From Actinospica acidithermotolerans (GTDB lineage Bacteria > Actinomycetota > Actinomycetes > Streptomycetales > Catenulisporaceae), in the NCBI RefSeq assembly GCF_018139625.1, contig NZ_JAGSOH010000001.1:1-64000 (forward strand): a stretch of DNA of 64,000 bases, given 5' to 3'. Below are positions 45,818 to 55,739 of this stretch, one piece after another. Each line of letters begins with the position of its first letter. Within the stretch, counting starts at the first letter, position 1. The notes beneath the pieces are model-generated. The model was given only the letters and a program-made list of their open reading frames with translations. It did no database searches and was not told where the DNA came from. Both the position numbers and the translations under genes were made by a program.

Positions 45818-47195
45818 CTACGTGGAACGGTGACCGCCGAGATCTGCGAGCAGTTCGGCCAGGACGTGCTCTTCTTCGACGCGGACGGCGCGGGCGCAGA
45901 TCGCTGCGCGCAGGTGCGGGTCCCAAGGCGCGTCGCAGGGTTCGCCGGTGTTCAGTGGGGTGCCGTGGCCGCGGTCGACGGCGTCGAGGTAGTCGCGGGC
46001 GGTGTAGCGCCAGGGTGCCGCGCCGGTGAGTGCGAGTACGGAGTCGGCGATGCGCACGCCTCCCCAGTCGAAGTCCCCGTGGTAGCGGAAGCGCGCGCCG
46101 CGTTCGCGCAGGGCGCGCAGCAGGGCGCGGGCGGCGGCGGAGAGGTGGCCTTCGACGCAGATCAGTGGTGGGCAGGACGGGCCGAGGTGCCGGGCGGCGG
46201 CTTCGAGGACGGCGGGGTTCTCGCAGACGAACACCTCGCCTTGGCCGACGCCGAACGGATCGGGTATGCCGGCCGCCGCCTCCCGCTCGGCAATCACCGC
46301 TCCTGGTCCGGGCACTGCAGCCGACCGCTCGCTGATCGCCGCGCCGTGATTGATTTGGCGCAGGGTGAGCGCGAGTGGTTCGCCGTGCTCGCGGGCGACG
46401 GTGAGCAGGCGGCCGAGGCTGCCGGGTGCGGCCGCGTCGCCGGGCAGGGCGAGGACGAGCACCCGCGAGGAGAGTTCGTCGAGGCTGACGCCGAGCTCAG
46501 CCCACTGGGCGCGGCGCTGCTCGGACTTCGGGGCGGTGATCAGGGTCTCGGGGTCGGGTGCGAGCGAGCGGGCCCATGACTCGGTGGCCGGCGAGCACGA
46601 GCCTGCCGATCGGCCGGTCGGCGTCCAGGGCGTGGGCGTCGCCGGTGGCGCGTGCGGCGAGGATGGGCAGCGCGACGCCGTCGGCCGGGAGGGCGGTCAG
46701 GACTGTGGCGGTGTGGGCGGCGAGCGTTCGTGCCGCGGCCGGGTCGCCGCCTGCCAGGCGCTTGAACGCACCGCGCGTATGGGGTCGGGTCCACCAGGCT
46801 TCGAGGAAGGCGTTGCCCGATAACGCTTGATCCAGCGGTTCGTATGCGCGGCGCCAGGCCTGTGCCTCGGCCTGGGCGTTCGCCTTGGTGTCCGGGATGG
46901 GACCGGTGAGCTCTTCGACGGCGGCGCGCAGGCCGCCGGGGTGGATTCCGGAGGTGCGCACGATCGCGTCGAGTTCCTCGAGGCGCACGGTGAGCGAGGT
47001 CCCGCGGCTCGGTGCGCGGCCGAGCAGGGTATCGACGGCGCGGCGTTGCGCGGGCGAGGCCGTGCTCAGGGTGAGGGTGCCGGTCAGCGTCCGTCCCTCT
47101 GCGGCGCGTTTGCGGATGCGCTCGAGCAGCCACGAGGTCTCCGGCGTGCCGAGGATGCGGGCGAGCCGGTCGAGGTCCGGTCCGTGCGTGGTCAC
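45818..47195 (-). pseudogene. jetD: Wadjet JetD (DUF3323/DUF2399), frameshifted
   Basis: JetD is the TOPRIM-type nuclease subunit of Wadjet. The first frame starts at the GTG at 47195 (GTGA overlap with jetC) and reads VTTHGPDLDRLARI through DADRPIGRLVLAG, near 46585, then runs into nonsense and stops at 46497. A second frame, shifted by one base, carries SWARSLAPDPETLITAPKS, VLVLALPGD, the TOPRIM core (FVCENPAV, RYHGDFDWGGVRIADS) and ends at 45818. The whole length, 1378 bases, is one base more than a multiple of three. A single inserted base near 46560-46590 explains this. It could be a real inactivating mutation, a sequencing error or a programmed shift. Confidence 0.85.
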
Positions 47196-50100
47196 GCGAA
47201 GAGTGCTTCCTGCGTGTTGTCGGCGTCCGGCTGCTCGGGCGCGCCCGAGGCGAAGGATGTGCTGCGCGGTGCGCGGCGGCGTTCGCGTCCGTCCCAGACC
47301 CAGGGGGTGACGAGCACGGCGTCGACGCCCTCGCGGCGGGAGAGTTGGGCGATGGCGACGCCGGGCACGGTCGGGTAGCAGGCCCATTCGCGTTCGCTGG
47401 TCATCACGACGTCGAGGTCGAAGGAGGCGAGCAGGCCGAGGCATTTGGCCCGCGAGTCGTCGTCGACTCCTGCGAAGGCCTCGTCGAGGGCGATCAGCCG
47501 CGGGGCGGTGGGTCGGCCGGAGGAGTAGTGCGAGGAGGCGGCGGCGAACAGCGGGATCGAGGCGGCGAGCACTCTTTCGCCGCCGGAGGCCGGGCCGGTC
47601 GCCGGGCGCCATTGGCCGTCCTGGCGGCGTTGGATGGCGAATTCGTGCCAGGCCCGGTAATCGAGGGCCCGGGCGAGCTGGTCGGCCCACGAGTCGCCGG
47701 GGCGTTCCTCGCGGTCGGCGGCGATGCGCGCCTGGAGGAACTGTCCGACCAGGGCGCGGTCGGCCGGGGTCCAGACGTCGGCGGACTTGCGCAGCAGCCT
47801 GCCGCGCACCGCCTCGAGGCCCTCGGGCGCGGTCTTGGCGGGGTTCCACTGGAAGCGCAGCAGCATGCCGGTGGAGGTCGGGCGCTGTTCGAGGTCGGTG
47901 TTCATCTCCAGCACGTGTTCCTCGGCGGCGGCGATCAGCTCCTGCAGGGCGCCTGCGACTTCGCCGACGAGGTGGTTTTCGAGCAGTTCGCGCTCCTTGG
48001 CCGACAGCAGGCGGCCGCGCTGCTCGGCGTCCTCGGCCAGGGCGGCGGCGAGCGCGGGCACGTCCTGGGATCGGCCGAGGTAGACGACGTCGACGAGCAT
48101 GAGCCCGGCGTGCGGGGTCATCCCGACGCTGTGCCCGTGTCGGCCGAGCGCGTCGGTCAGGGCCTTGATCTCGTGGGCGACGCGCTGTTGGATCAGATCC
48201 CAGGCCCGGTCCGCGTCGTCGACCGCGTCGAGGTCTTGGTTGATCGCGCGAGCCAGCGCGACGGCCGGGCTCGGCGCCCACTCAGCGTCCAGCGGCGGGT
48301 GCTCGCTGCCGGGCAGCGCGGTGGCGAGCAGCCCGGTGCGGGCGAACTCGCGCAGCGCGAGCACGGCCGTGTCCCTCTCCTGGGTGGCCGCCTCGATCTC
48401 CCGGCGGATCAGGTCGCGGCGCCCGTCGGCTCGCTCGCGATCGCGCATCGCGGAATCGTGCTCGGCCCGTGTCGCGCGCTCGGTTTGTTCGCGCTCCTGT
48501 TGCGCGGCCTCGACCTCGTGCAGGCGGCGGAAGAGTTCTTCCACGCTCGCGCCGATCGTCTCCTGGAGCACGCGGCGGCGTTCTTCGGCGCCGGCGGCTT
48601 CGCGTTCGGCGCGTTCGGCCTGCTCCGCGGCGGCGGTGAGCGTCTCGGCGGCGGCGTTCGCTTCCGCCTGCGCGTCGCCGAGTGCCGCGGTGGCCTCGAC
48701 CGCCGCCTTCGCGGCCGGCCAGAGCGCGGCGAGCGCCGTGCGATAGTCGTTGACCGCGTCGCGGATCCCGGTCAGTGCCTCGCGATCGCTCGGCAGTGCG
48801 GTGTCCTGCGCGTACTGGTCCGCCTCGTTCTCGGCGTCCTCCACAGCCTGCTGCCGGTCGACGGCGACGCGCTGGGCCTGCTGTGCGCGCTCGATCAGGG
48901 CGCGCAGCAGGTCGTTCTGCGCTGAGAGCCGGGAGTGCGCGTCGCGCAGCGCGGCATCGGAAGGCTGGACGCGCAGGTGCTCGGCGAGCGCTTCGGCAAG
49001 CCGGTGCACCTCGTCCAACCCCAGTGCGATCCGGTCGAGCTCGGCCTGGATCTGCGCGCTGTGCGCGGCCAGTTCAGCCAGGCGGGCGCGCCGCGCGGCC
49101 TCGCGGGCGCCGTCGCCGATGAAGCACGCTGATTCCTTGCTCCATCGCCCGCGCAGCACGCCGAGCCGGTAGTGGCCGTTCGTGTCGGCCCACGCGGCGT
49201 GATCGGATTCGCGTGCGCCGATGGATGCGAGCACGGCCGTCACAACGTGGTCCGGCAGCTCGGCGGCCTGCGGGTCCGCGCGGTCCACGGCGGGACGCAG
49301 CAGTGCGGTGAGCCCGCCGTCCGGGGCGGGGGTCGCGGTGGGCAGGACTAGGGCGTCGCCGGAACCGGCCGCATGCAGCACACCGTCGGGGCTGAGCCAG
49401 GCATCGAGAATGCCGGCGGCCTCGAGCGCGGCCTCCAGGCCGGCCCGGTCGGCCTCGGAAACGTGCTCGGCGAAGTCCACGGCGCGCCAGAACGCCGCCC
49501 CCGGCCGGTCCGCGCGGGCCGGTGCGTCGCGCGTGTGCGCAGGCGTGGGCGCCTGATGCCCGCCCGCCTCCAGCCGTTCGATCTCGGCCGCGGCATCGGC
49601 AAGCCGCGCCCGTGCGTCCGTGCGCTGCGCCTCCAGTCCGGCCTCCCGGCGCGTCAGGGCGCCGCTGGTGCGCTGGTGGGCGGCTCGGGCCGCTTCTGCG
49701 GCCGGGTTGGCGCCGTCCAGGGTCTCGGCCCACGACTCCAGGTTCGCCAGCACGGCATCCGGGTCCTCCGGACACGTGCCCGGGTGCGCGTGGAACCAGC
49801 CGCGATACGCCTCGACCAGCTCCGCGGCGAGCTCGGTGATCCGGGCCTGCGCCGCGGAGACCCTGTCCTGGCCCGCTGTGCGGTCCTCGGCTGCGCGCGA
49901 GGCCTCCGCTCGGGCCGCCTTCGCCCGCTCGTGCGCCCGGTCGAGCGCGGCCAGCAGCGACTCCAGGCCCGCGATCGCCCCGGTGCGCTGCTCGACCGCC
50001 CGCTCACCGGCGCGCCGCGCCTGCGGGTACGGTGCGGCCTCGCGCTCGGTCTCGGACCACACCGCCGCGTGGTCGATGCCAGCGCGCTCGGCAGTCCGGG

Positions 50101-51316
50101 ACGCGCGGGTACGCGCGTCGTCGAGGGCTGATGCGTCGTTGTCGGATCTGGCCTGCGCGGCGGCGACCCGGCGGGCCCAGTTCTCGGCCTGGTGACGTGC
50201 CTGGTCCCGGGCGGCGGCGCGGTCGGCGGCGAGATCGGCGAGGGTGCGGGCGGCCTTGCCCGCCTCCTGCAGGCCGCGCGCCGCGTCCATCTCCGGGCTC
50301 CGGTTGAGCGCGTCGCGGGCCGCGGAGAGCCTTTCGCGCTCGGACTCCAGTTCGCCGAGCCGGTCGAGGGCGGAGGCGAGCCGGCCGGCCGCGTCCGTGT
50401 ACGCGGCGTCCTCCTCGCCCAGGTCCCGGCCCAGGTGCTCGTACTTGCTGTGCGCCAGACGCAGCACGGCCGCCTGCCGTTTCGCGGCCACGCGCGCGTA
50501 GCGGCGGTAGTGGCCGAGGAACAGCTCGGCCGCGCGGGCGGTCTCCTGCAAGGCGAGCAGCGCCTCGCGCTCCTCGTCGAGACCGCGGAAGGCCTCGGCG
50601 ACCTCTCCGATCAGCGCCGGATCGAGCGGCGGCAGCGCCTCGGTCAGCGCCCTCGACAGCAGCTTCTCGTCAGGCTTCTTCGACAGCTGGGGCTGGCGCA
50701 GCTGGATCAGCAGGCCGACCAGCGCCTCGTACCGCTCCCGGCCGAGCCCGAACAGCGCCTCGTCCACCGCGCGCCGGTACTCGGTCGCGGTCTCGTACAC
50801 CAATCCGCGATCGCCGAGCGCGTCCTTGAGCCGATCCCGGGTCGCCGGCACGCGCGTGGCCGAGACCAGCGCGAGGTCCTCGCCGACGCGCCGGTCGGTG
50901 ACGAAGAACCAGTGCCGCGCGATGCCCTTGCCCTTCACCGCCTTCAACCCGCACCCGATGGTGCGGTAGTGCGCCTGGCCATCCTCGTCCAACCTACCGA
51001 ACTCCAGCCAGGTGTATCCCGTGCGCTCGTCGTTCGGGTGCTTGCCGCCGAGCAGCAGGTTCCACTCCATCCGCTTCGCGCGGTCTCCGTCCGGCTCCAC
51101 CCGGTTCGCGGCGAGTTCGCCGTCGAGCAGGAACGGCAGGGTCAAGGCGAGCACCTTGGACTTGCCGGTGCCGTTGTTGCCGCGCAGCAGCAGCCGCCCG
51201 TCGTGGAAGCGGAACTCCTCGTCGTCGTAGTAGAAGATGTCCACCAGGCCGGCGCGCAGCGGCTGCCAGCGGGGACGCGCGGGACGCGGCAGATCGGGGT
51301 TCGTCGGTTCAGTCAT
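47192..51316 (-). CDS. jetC: Wadjet SMC-like ATPase JetC (TIGR02680)
   Basis: A 1374-residue SMC-type protein. The N-terminal Walker A is LLLRGNNGTGKSKVLALTLP, the signature is GPASGGERVLAASIPLF and the Walker B is PRLIALDEAFAGVD. Between them lie two long coiled-coil arms and a hinge-like region (about residues 650-760). In Wadjet it forms the MukB-like loop-extruding motor that recognises small circular DNA and brings JetD to cut it. The ATG at 51316 overlaps the jetB stop as ATGA, and the end overlaps jetD as GTGA. Confidence 0.93.
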   Translation of the reverse strand: MTEPTNPDLPRPARPRWQPLRAGLVDIFYYDDEEFRFHDGRLLLRGNNGTGKSKVLALTLPFLLDGELAANRVEPDGDRAKRMEWNLLLGGKHPNDERTGYTWLEFGRLDEDGQAHYRTIGCGLKAVKGKGIARHWFFVTDRRVGEDLALVSATRVPATRDRLKDALGDRGLVYETATEYRRAVDEALFGLGRERYEALVGLLIQLRQPQLSKKPDEKLLSRALTEALPPLDPALIGEVAEAFRGLDEEREALLALQETARAAELFLGHYRRYARVAAKRQAAVLRLAHSKYEHLGRDLGEEDAAYTDAAGRLASALDRLGELESERERLSAARDALNRSPEMDAARGLQEAGKAARTLADLAADRAAARDQARHQAENWARRVAAAQARSDNDASALDDARTRASRTAERAGIDHAAVWSETEREAAPYPQARRAGERAVEQRTGAIAGLESLLAALDRAHERAKAARAEASRAAEDRTAGQDRVSAAQARITELAAELVEAYRGWFHAHPGTCPEDPDAVLANLESWAETLDGANPAAEAARAAHQRTSGALTRREAGLEAQRTDARARLADAAAEIERLEAGGHQAPTPAHTRDAPARADRPGAAFWRAVDFAEHVSEADRAGLEAALEAAGILDAWLSPDGVLHAAGSGDALVLPTATPAPDGGLTALLRPAVDRADPQAAELPDHVVTAVLASIGARESDHAAWADTNGHYRLGVLRGRWSKESACFIGDGAREAARRARLAELAAHSAQIQAELDRIALGLDEVHRLAEALAEHLRVQPSDAALRDAHSRLSAQNDLLRALIERAQQAQRVAVDRQQAVEDAENEADQYAQDTALPSDREALTGIRDAVNDYRTALAALWPAAKAAVEATAALGDAQAEANAAAETLTAAAEQAERAEREAAGAEERRRVLQETIGASVEELFRRLHEVEAAQQEREQTERATRAEHDSAMRDRERADGRRDLIRREIEAATQERDTAVLALREFARTGLLATALPGSEHPPLDAEWAPSPAVALARAINQDLDAVDDADRAWDLIQQRVAHEIKALTDALGRHGHSVGMTPHAGLMLVDVVYLGRSQDVPALAAALAEDAEQRGRLLSAKERELLENHLVGEVAGALQELIAAAEEHVLEMNTDLEQRPTSTGMLLRFQWNPAKTAPEGLEAVRGRLLRKSADVWTPADRALVGQFLQARIAADREERPGDSWADQLARALDYRAWHEFAIQRRQDGQWRPATGPASGGERVLAASIPLFAAASSHYSSGRPTAPRLIALDEAFAGVDDDSRAKCLGLLASFDLDVVMTSEREWACYPTVPGVAIAQLSRREGVDAVLVTPWVWDGRERRRAPRSTSFASGAPEQPDADNTQEALFA

Positions 51317-52587
51317 CGCGAGCGGTCCTTGCGAGCGGTCTTGGCGCCCGGGACCGTCACGCGCGGCGCGGCCAGGGCATAGCGGTGGATCGCGGGCTTC
51401 GCGGCGAACAGTTCGTCGCCCGCTTCCCCCGAGACCTCGATCAGATCGAGCGCGAGCAGGCGGCGCAGCGCGGCGTCGACCAGGTCTCCGGCGGCGGCCG
51501 GGTCAGTGGCGGACTTACGCCAATACTTACCGTGCTCGGCGGCCAGCGCACGCACCAGCCGCGCCAGTTCGAAGCGCGAGGCGGCACCGCCCTGCTCGGC
51601 CAGATGCGCCGCGATCAGCAGCGTGACATGCCCCTCGGTGCCCTGCTCCGGCATCCGCACGTCGGTCAGCTCGTCATCCGGATCGACCATAGCCACCCCC
51701 TCGGCACGCAGCTCAGGCACCAGCCCGGTCAGAGCATTGATACGCGCGGTGATGGCCTGGCGCTGCCGGACCAGGTAGTCGCGCTCGTCCTCGTCGAGCT
51801 CGGCGTAGTAGACGACCGGGTCGTCGAGCAGGCGGCGGGTGAGCCGGTGCCGAAGAGCACGAAGCCGCGACTCGTCGGTGTCCGGGCGCGGCTCGGCCGT
51901 CAACTCGGCCAGACGCTGCTCGAAGCCGCCCGCCCGCACACCGGACGGCGCGCGCGTCGTCGCGAGCAGCCCGGACAGCACCCTGCGTCGCACGTCGTAG
52001 AGCACGTCGTTCTCCGCCTGGGCGACGAACGCCTCTTCATCGCCGTGCACCCGTTCGAGCACCTCGAGATCCAGCAGCAGCCGCACCGCCGCCACAAGGT
52101 CGGAGCGCTCCTCCCGCCGCTCGAGCCGGAAGTCGATCCCGGCCTCGGTGAACGCCGGGTCGGCCATGCCCGTGATCACCCCGTCGGCCAGCCGACCGAG
52201 GGTGATCTGGCTGTCCGACCGCTCGAGCACGGCCAGCGCGAGGCACAGCAGCACATAGCGGCGCCGGGTGAACGCGGTCTTGGTCTTCGGGGCCACCGCG
52301 GGCCGGGACGCGTCGTCCAGCCGCGCCGGCGTCTTGAGCAGCCGCGCGGTCTGCGCATCGACCGACAGGCGCCAGCCGGTCTCCGCGGCGAACCACGCCG
52401 TCAGCTCCGCCGCATGCTTGCGCACCAGCCGGAACTCCTCGCAGCCGACGTGCAGCAACGGCCGGGCCAGCAGCGCCCGCGCCGCCTTGACCCGCTCGGC
52501 TCGCACATCCGCCGCCAGTGCCGCGGATCGCGGGCCGGCCAGCACCGCCCCGTCTCCGGCGGTCGCCGCCAGGTCCGCATCCGTCAC
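51313..52587 (-). CDS. jetB: Wadjet JetB (TIGR02678/DUF2398)
   Basis: A 424-residue protein of the DUF2398 family, the MukE-like subunit that binds the JetC complex. The N-terminal part has ALLARPLLHVGCEEFRLV then KHAAELTAWFAAETGWRL. The centre has VVYYAELDEDERDYLVRQR and the C-terminal winged helix has FELARLVRALAAEHGKYWRK. The GTG at 52587 overlaps the jetA stop. A longer frame upstream lies in jetA and is not supported. Confidence 0.9.
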   Translation of the reverse strand: MTDADLAATAGDGAVLAGPRSAALAADVRAERVKAARALLARPLLHVGCEEFRLVRKHAAELTAWFAAETGWRLSVDAQTARLLKTPARLDDASRPAVAPKTKTAFTRRRYVLLCLALAVLERSDSQITLGRLADGVITGMADPAFTEAGIDFRLERREERSDLVAAVRLLLDLEVLERVHGDEEAFVAQAENDVLYDVRRRVLSGLLATTRAPSGVRAGGFEQRLAELTAEPRPDTDESRLRALRHRLTRRLLDDPVVYYAELDEDERDYLVRQRQAITARINALTGLVPELRAEGVAMVDPDDELTDVRMPEQGTEGHVTLLIAAHLAEQGGAASRFELARLVRALAAEHGKYWRKSATDPAAAGDLVDAALRRLLALDLIEVSGEAGDELFAAKPAIHRYALAAPRVTVPGAKTARKDRSR

Positions 52588-54224
52588 GCGCCGCCTCCGG
52601 AGCCGACGAGGTCCAGAATCTCGATGACGTGCTCGGGGCCGGACAACACACCGTCGTCCGTCGGGACTTCGACGATCTTCGAGGCGTCCACCAGCTTCAG
52701 ACGCACCTGCATCGATCCGTCCCCGGTGACGGCCGAGCACTCCGCCTCTCCCGGCGTCCGCGCGGCGAGCGCGTCGCCGAGCACCGCCAGGAACAGCCGG
52801 AACGCCTGCCGGTCCAGACCGTCCGGCCCGGCGAGCTCGGACAGGAGCGTCGGACCGTCCGTGGCCAGCCGGGTCCGTGCCGCAGCCGTCTGCGCCGCCT
52901 CCAGTTCGGCCTGCTCGGCCAGAAGCGCGCGGGCCGCGGACCGGTCCGCCACCCGATTCGGCGAGCCGCGCCGCTCGTACGAGCCGGTCTCGCGCAACCG
53001 GGGGCTGATCCGCAACGGCGGCGCCTGCTCCCACGGCGTACTGGGCGAAGGCGCCTCGCGCTCCCACAGCTCCTCGGTCTCCCCGTCCACGCTCAGGTGC
53101 CGCGCCGGACCGAGCGCGAACGCCGCTCGCCACAGCCGGTGCGCATCCTCATCGGAGGGTGCCTCTGCGAAGAAACGGGCCAGGGCACGGAAGTCGGCGG
53201 ACCGGTCCACCCGCCCGCCGCGCCGCTCATTGAGCGCCGAGACCGTGTTCACCAGATTCGTGATCGCGCTCACCGCGCTCGCGCGCAGCAGCTTGGCCTG
53301 CGAAGGATGATGCGCGCCACGCGAGATGAACCAGTCCGTGAGCCCCCGCCAGCGGTTCTCCCACCCGGCAAGCGCCGCGGCGGCCGCCACCGTCAGCGCA
53401 CCATCCTCCCACTGCGAGCGGTCCACATCACCGTCGCCGTCGGGCACCGCGTCAGCCGAGCCATCGGGCACCGCGTCCGCGGCCTCGCGCCGTGCCGCGA
53501 GCGCGAGCAGCCGCTCCACTCCCGCATCGCCCACGCGGCCCAGCAGGTCGGCGATCTGCGCGCCCCGGTTCGCCAGATCCGCGATGAACCGCTCGATATA
53601 GCCGATCAGCCGGTCCTTGTAGGCGATGAAGGCCTCTTCGTCACCGTCCTGGAAGTCGATCGTGCGCCGCAACGAGGCCATGAACGCCTCGGCGTTGTCC
53701 GCGAGCGAGGTGAACCGGTCGACCAGACCGAGCAGCGCGAGGTGCACCTTCGCCGGATCCGGATCGGCCTCCCGCGCCAGCACGAGCAGCGACGCGAGCT
53801 GTTCGGCGATATCCTCCAACGCCACCGCCTGCAACTGGCCGCGGTGACCCAGCGCCTGCTCGTACGCCGCGATCGCCGCAACCGCGGCCTGCCCGTGCCG
53901 GGTGAGCTGATAGAGATAGCGCGCACGATGGAAGTCCTCCACCGTCGTCACCCGACCGGTATCGGCGTCGGCATGCAGGTTCCCCCACGCCACCAACTGC
54001 TCGAGACCACCCGAAACCGCCTCGATCGCCACCGGCGCCGCACCGGCCTCCCGCCGCAGCTCGGCCAGTACGTCCTCCGGCCGCAAATGCACCGTGAACC
54101 GAGCCCTGGCCTGTGCGAACACGCCCAGAATACGCCCGTACAACGCCGCGTTCGGCGTGCTGAGGTAGGCGAAGGGCTGCGGCTGACCCGTCGGGGTCGA
54201 TGAAGACGCAGGTGCGGTACTCAC
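52584..54224 (-). CDS. jetA: Wadjet JetA (TIGR02677/DUF2397)
   Basis: A 546-residue protein of the DUF2397 family, the kleisin-like subunit of type II Wadjet. Conserved parts are FAYLSTPNAALYGRILGVFA, VEDFHRARYLYQLTRHG, RTIDFQDGDEEAFIAYKDRL and YIERFIADLANRGAQI. It is the first gene of the operon jetA-jetB-jetC-jetD; every junction is a GTGA or ATGA overlap. The start is GTG at 54224. A short Ala/Asp-Gly repeat (AVPDGSADAVPDGDGD) interrupts the middle. Confidence 0.9.
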   Translation of the reverse strand: MSTAPASSSTPTGQPQPFAYLSTPNAALYGRILGVFAQARARFTVHLRPEDVLAELRREAGAAPVAIEAVSGGLEQLVAWGNLHADADTGRVTTVEDFHRARYLYQLTRHGQAAVAAIAAYEQALGHRGQLQAVALEDIAEQLASLLVLAREADPDPAKVHLALLGLVDRFTSLADNAEAFMASLRRTIDFQDGDEEAFIAYKDRLIGYIERFIADLANRGAQIADLLGRVGDAGVERLLALAARREAADAVPDGSADAVPDGDGDVDRSQWEDGALTVAAAAALAGWENRWRGLTDWFISRGAHHPSQAKLLRASAVSAITNLVNTVSALNERRGGRVDRSADFRALARFFAEAPSDEDAHRLWRAAFALGPARHLSVDGETEELWEREAPSPSTPWEQAPPLRISPRLRETGSYERRGSPNRVADRSAARALLAEQAELEAAQTAAARTRLATDGPTLLSELAGPDGLDRQAFRLFLAVLGDALAARTPGEAECSAVTGDGSMQVRLKLVDASKIVEVPTDDGVLSGPEHVIEILDLVGSGGGA

Positions 54225-54328
54225 AAGGTCCTATTGTTCCGTACTGTCGGAGCGCCGGACCCGGTTTCGCGGAGATCGACGACGGTGCCGACGAGGTGGA
54301 TCGGCTATCCGGCCTGCCGGACGCCGGC

Positions 54329-54730
54329 TTACGAGGCGGCGGCGCTGGCTACCCCGGGCAAGTCCGCGAACCGCGCCTTCGCGTCGCGGGAGACCACAGT
54401 ACGGCCGGTTTCCACGGCGTGCGCGGCGATGATCAGGTCGTGGGCGCCGCGAGGCTGACCGGTGCGCCGGATGTGGGCGAGCAGGCGGGCATGGTGGTCG
54501 GCCGTCCTGCGCGTGTACTCGAGGACCTCGACCTCAGCGAGAACGACGTCCAGCCAACGCGAGCGGGCCGCGGCGCGTTCCACGCTGTCGGCCATCTCGA
54601 TCCCGACCCTGTACTCGGCGAGCGTGACGGCCGCAATCGACAACTCGTCCTCGCGCAACGCGGCCCGGTCGATCGTGCCGCGCTCGTAGGCGATCAGGAC
54701 GTTGGTGTCGAGGATCAGGCGTCGGCCCAC
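54329..54730 (-). CDS. vapC: VapC-type PIN domain ribonuclease toxin
   Basis: A 133-residue PIN-domain toxin. The acidic residues are visible: LILDTNVLIAYERG (first Asp), ELSIAAVTLAEYRVGIE (Glu), GAHDLIIAAHA (Asp) and VVSRDAKARFADL (last acidic). It overlaps the antitoxin gene by 16 bases. VapC proteins cut specific tRNAs or rRNA. The pair lies next to attR, where it may stabilise the island by post-segregational killing. Confidence 0.92.
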   Translation of the reverse strand: MGRRLILDTNVLIAYERGTIDRAALREDELSIAAVTLAEYRVGIEMADSVERAAARSRWLDVVLAEVEVLEYTRRTADHHARLLAHIRRTGQPRGAHDLIIAAHAVETGRTVVSRDAKARFADLPGVASAAAS

Positions 54731-54978
54731 GGGTCGGTCCCCTCGTTGACCACCAGGGCCACGGCCTCGGCGACATCGTGTTCGAAGTCCTCATCCAGCG
54801 GGGGCAGTCCGGCAGCGAGCAACGCGGCCTCCAGGTCCGCCCCCGTGCGTCGCCGTGCCGGGGCGACCTCCGCGATCGGCTCATTGCCGCGGGTGATCCG
54901 GACGGTCTCCCCGGCCGCGATCAGATCGAGCAGACCGGAGAAGTTCCGGGAAGCTTCGGTCGCGGTCATCGTTCGCAT
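54715..54978 (-). CDS. vapB: VapB/Phd-type antitoxin
   Basis: An 87-residue Phd/YefM-like antitoxin: TATEASRNFSGLLDLIAAGE then VRITRGNEPIAEVAP is the dimerising DNA-binding half, and the acidic C-terminus (DEDFEHDVAEAVALVVNEG) wraps the toxin. It is expected to repress its own promoter. The start may be at 54978 or at the ATG at 54969. Confidence 0.9.
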   Translation of the reverse strand: MRTMTATEASRNFSGLLDLIAAGETVRITRGNEPIAEVAPARRRTGADLEAALLAAGLPPLDEDFEHDVAEAVALVVNEGTDPWADA

Positions 54979-55237
54979 GGAATCAGACTATCAGATTCCG
55001 CCCCGGCCGCCATCGGTCCACATCGCACACCTCACGCCGACCGTCGCCCTCCCGCGAGCGGGGACCGCCGGGAGGGGCGCGAACGATCGCGCCGGACGTC
55101 GGACGGGAGGCACGCGGGAGGGACCGGCCGTGACATGCGGCAAAACGGAACGGCATCTCACGGGCAACGTCAACGGCGAATCGGGACAGCCCGGCACGGA
55201 ACGGCACACGAACAATGTATTGGAATATCAAGGTGCA
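54979..55237. other. gene-free stretch between VapBC and attR
   Basis: No gene is supported. The AT-rich end (55210-55230, ACAATGTATTGGAATATCAA) abuts the att repeat; such tracts are often recombinase-binding. The vapB promoter should lie near 54985-55010. Confidence 0.45.
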
Positions 55238-55282
55238 GACTTTTAATCCTTGGGTTGTGGGTTCGAGTCCCACGCGCCCCAC
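55238..55282 (+). repeat. attR: 45-bp copy of the tRNA-Lys 3' end
   Basis: Identical to 39-83. The anticodon-proximal half of the tRNA is absent to the left, where AT-rich non-tRNA sequence replaces it. So this is not a tRNA gene but the right attachment site of the island, at the expected orientation for a direct repeat. Confidence 0.85.
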
Positions 55283-55499
55283 ACCCGGCTCGACGCAGTC
55301 GGCCGCGACCAGCAGAGCTTTTCTGCTGGTCGAGGCCATATTGTTTGCACAAGGCCTTCATTGTCCGATATCAACCCAGTCCCCCCACCCTCTCCATAGG
55401 GGACCGGTCGGCAACGGGTGCCACCGTCTCTCCAGGTGACTGCGGCTTATTCCTCGGCTACGTTTTCGCGGCGGCCGCCCACTTGGTCGCTCCATCGGA

Positions 55500-55640
55500 C
55501 TCGGCAGGGTGCCTTGGACCGCTCGACCAGCTCCTCGATCTTCTCCAGGAACGGGTCGATGCCCATCGGGCGCGCCATATGCGAACGGGTCGCCGCCGTC
55601 GCTCGCAGCGCGACGTACCTGGCCACCGTCTTCAGATCAC
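55500..55640 (-). pseudogene. possible fragment of an IS21-type IstA transposase
   Basis: The minus-strand frame reads YVALRATAATRSHMARPMGI then DPFLEKIEELVERSKAPCR, which resembles the start of actinobacterial IstA (MDPFL...IEEWVERS). Nothing after it continues the family. It may be the remnant of an insertion at the same hot spot as the island. Confidence 0.4.
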
Positions 55641-55739
55641 AGCCGGCCAGCTCCGCACATCCACCCGGCGGGATTTCTGATAGCCGCCCACGAGGAGAAG
55701 CCGTGGCCGCCCGGAGGGATCAACCTGTCCGCATACACG

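Noticed and set aside
47195-48281. upstream extension of the jetD frame
   Set aside because: It lies wholly inside jetC in another frame and is Arg/Pro-rich; jetD starts at the GTG overlapping the jetC stop.
55238-55282. second tRNA-Lys gene
   Set aside because: Only the 3' half is present; no acceptor 5' strand or D arm precedes it.
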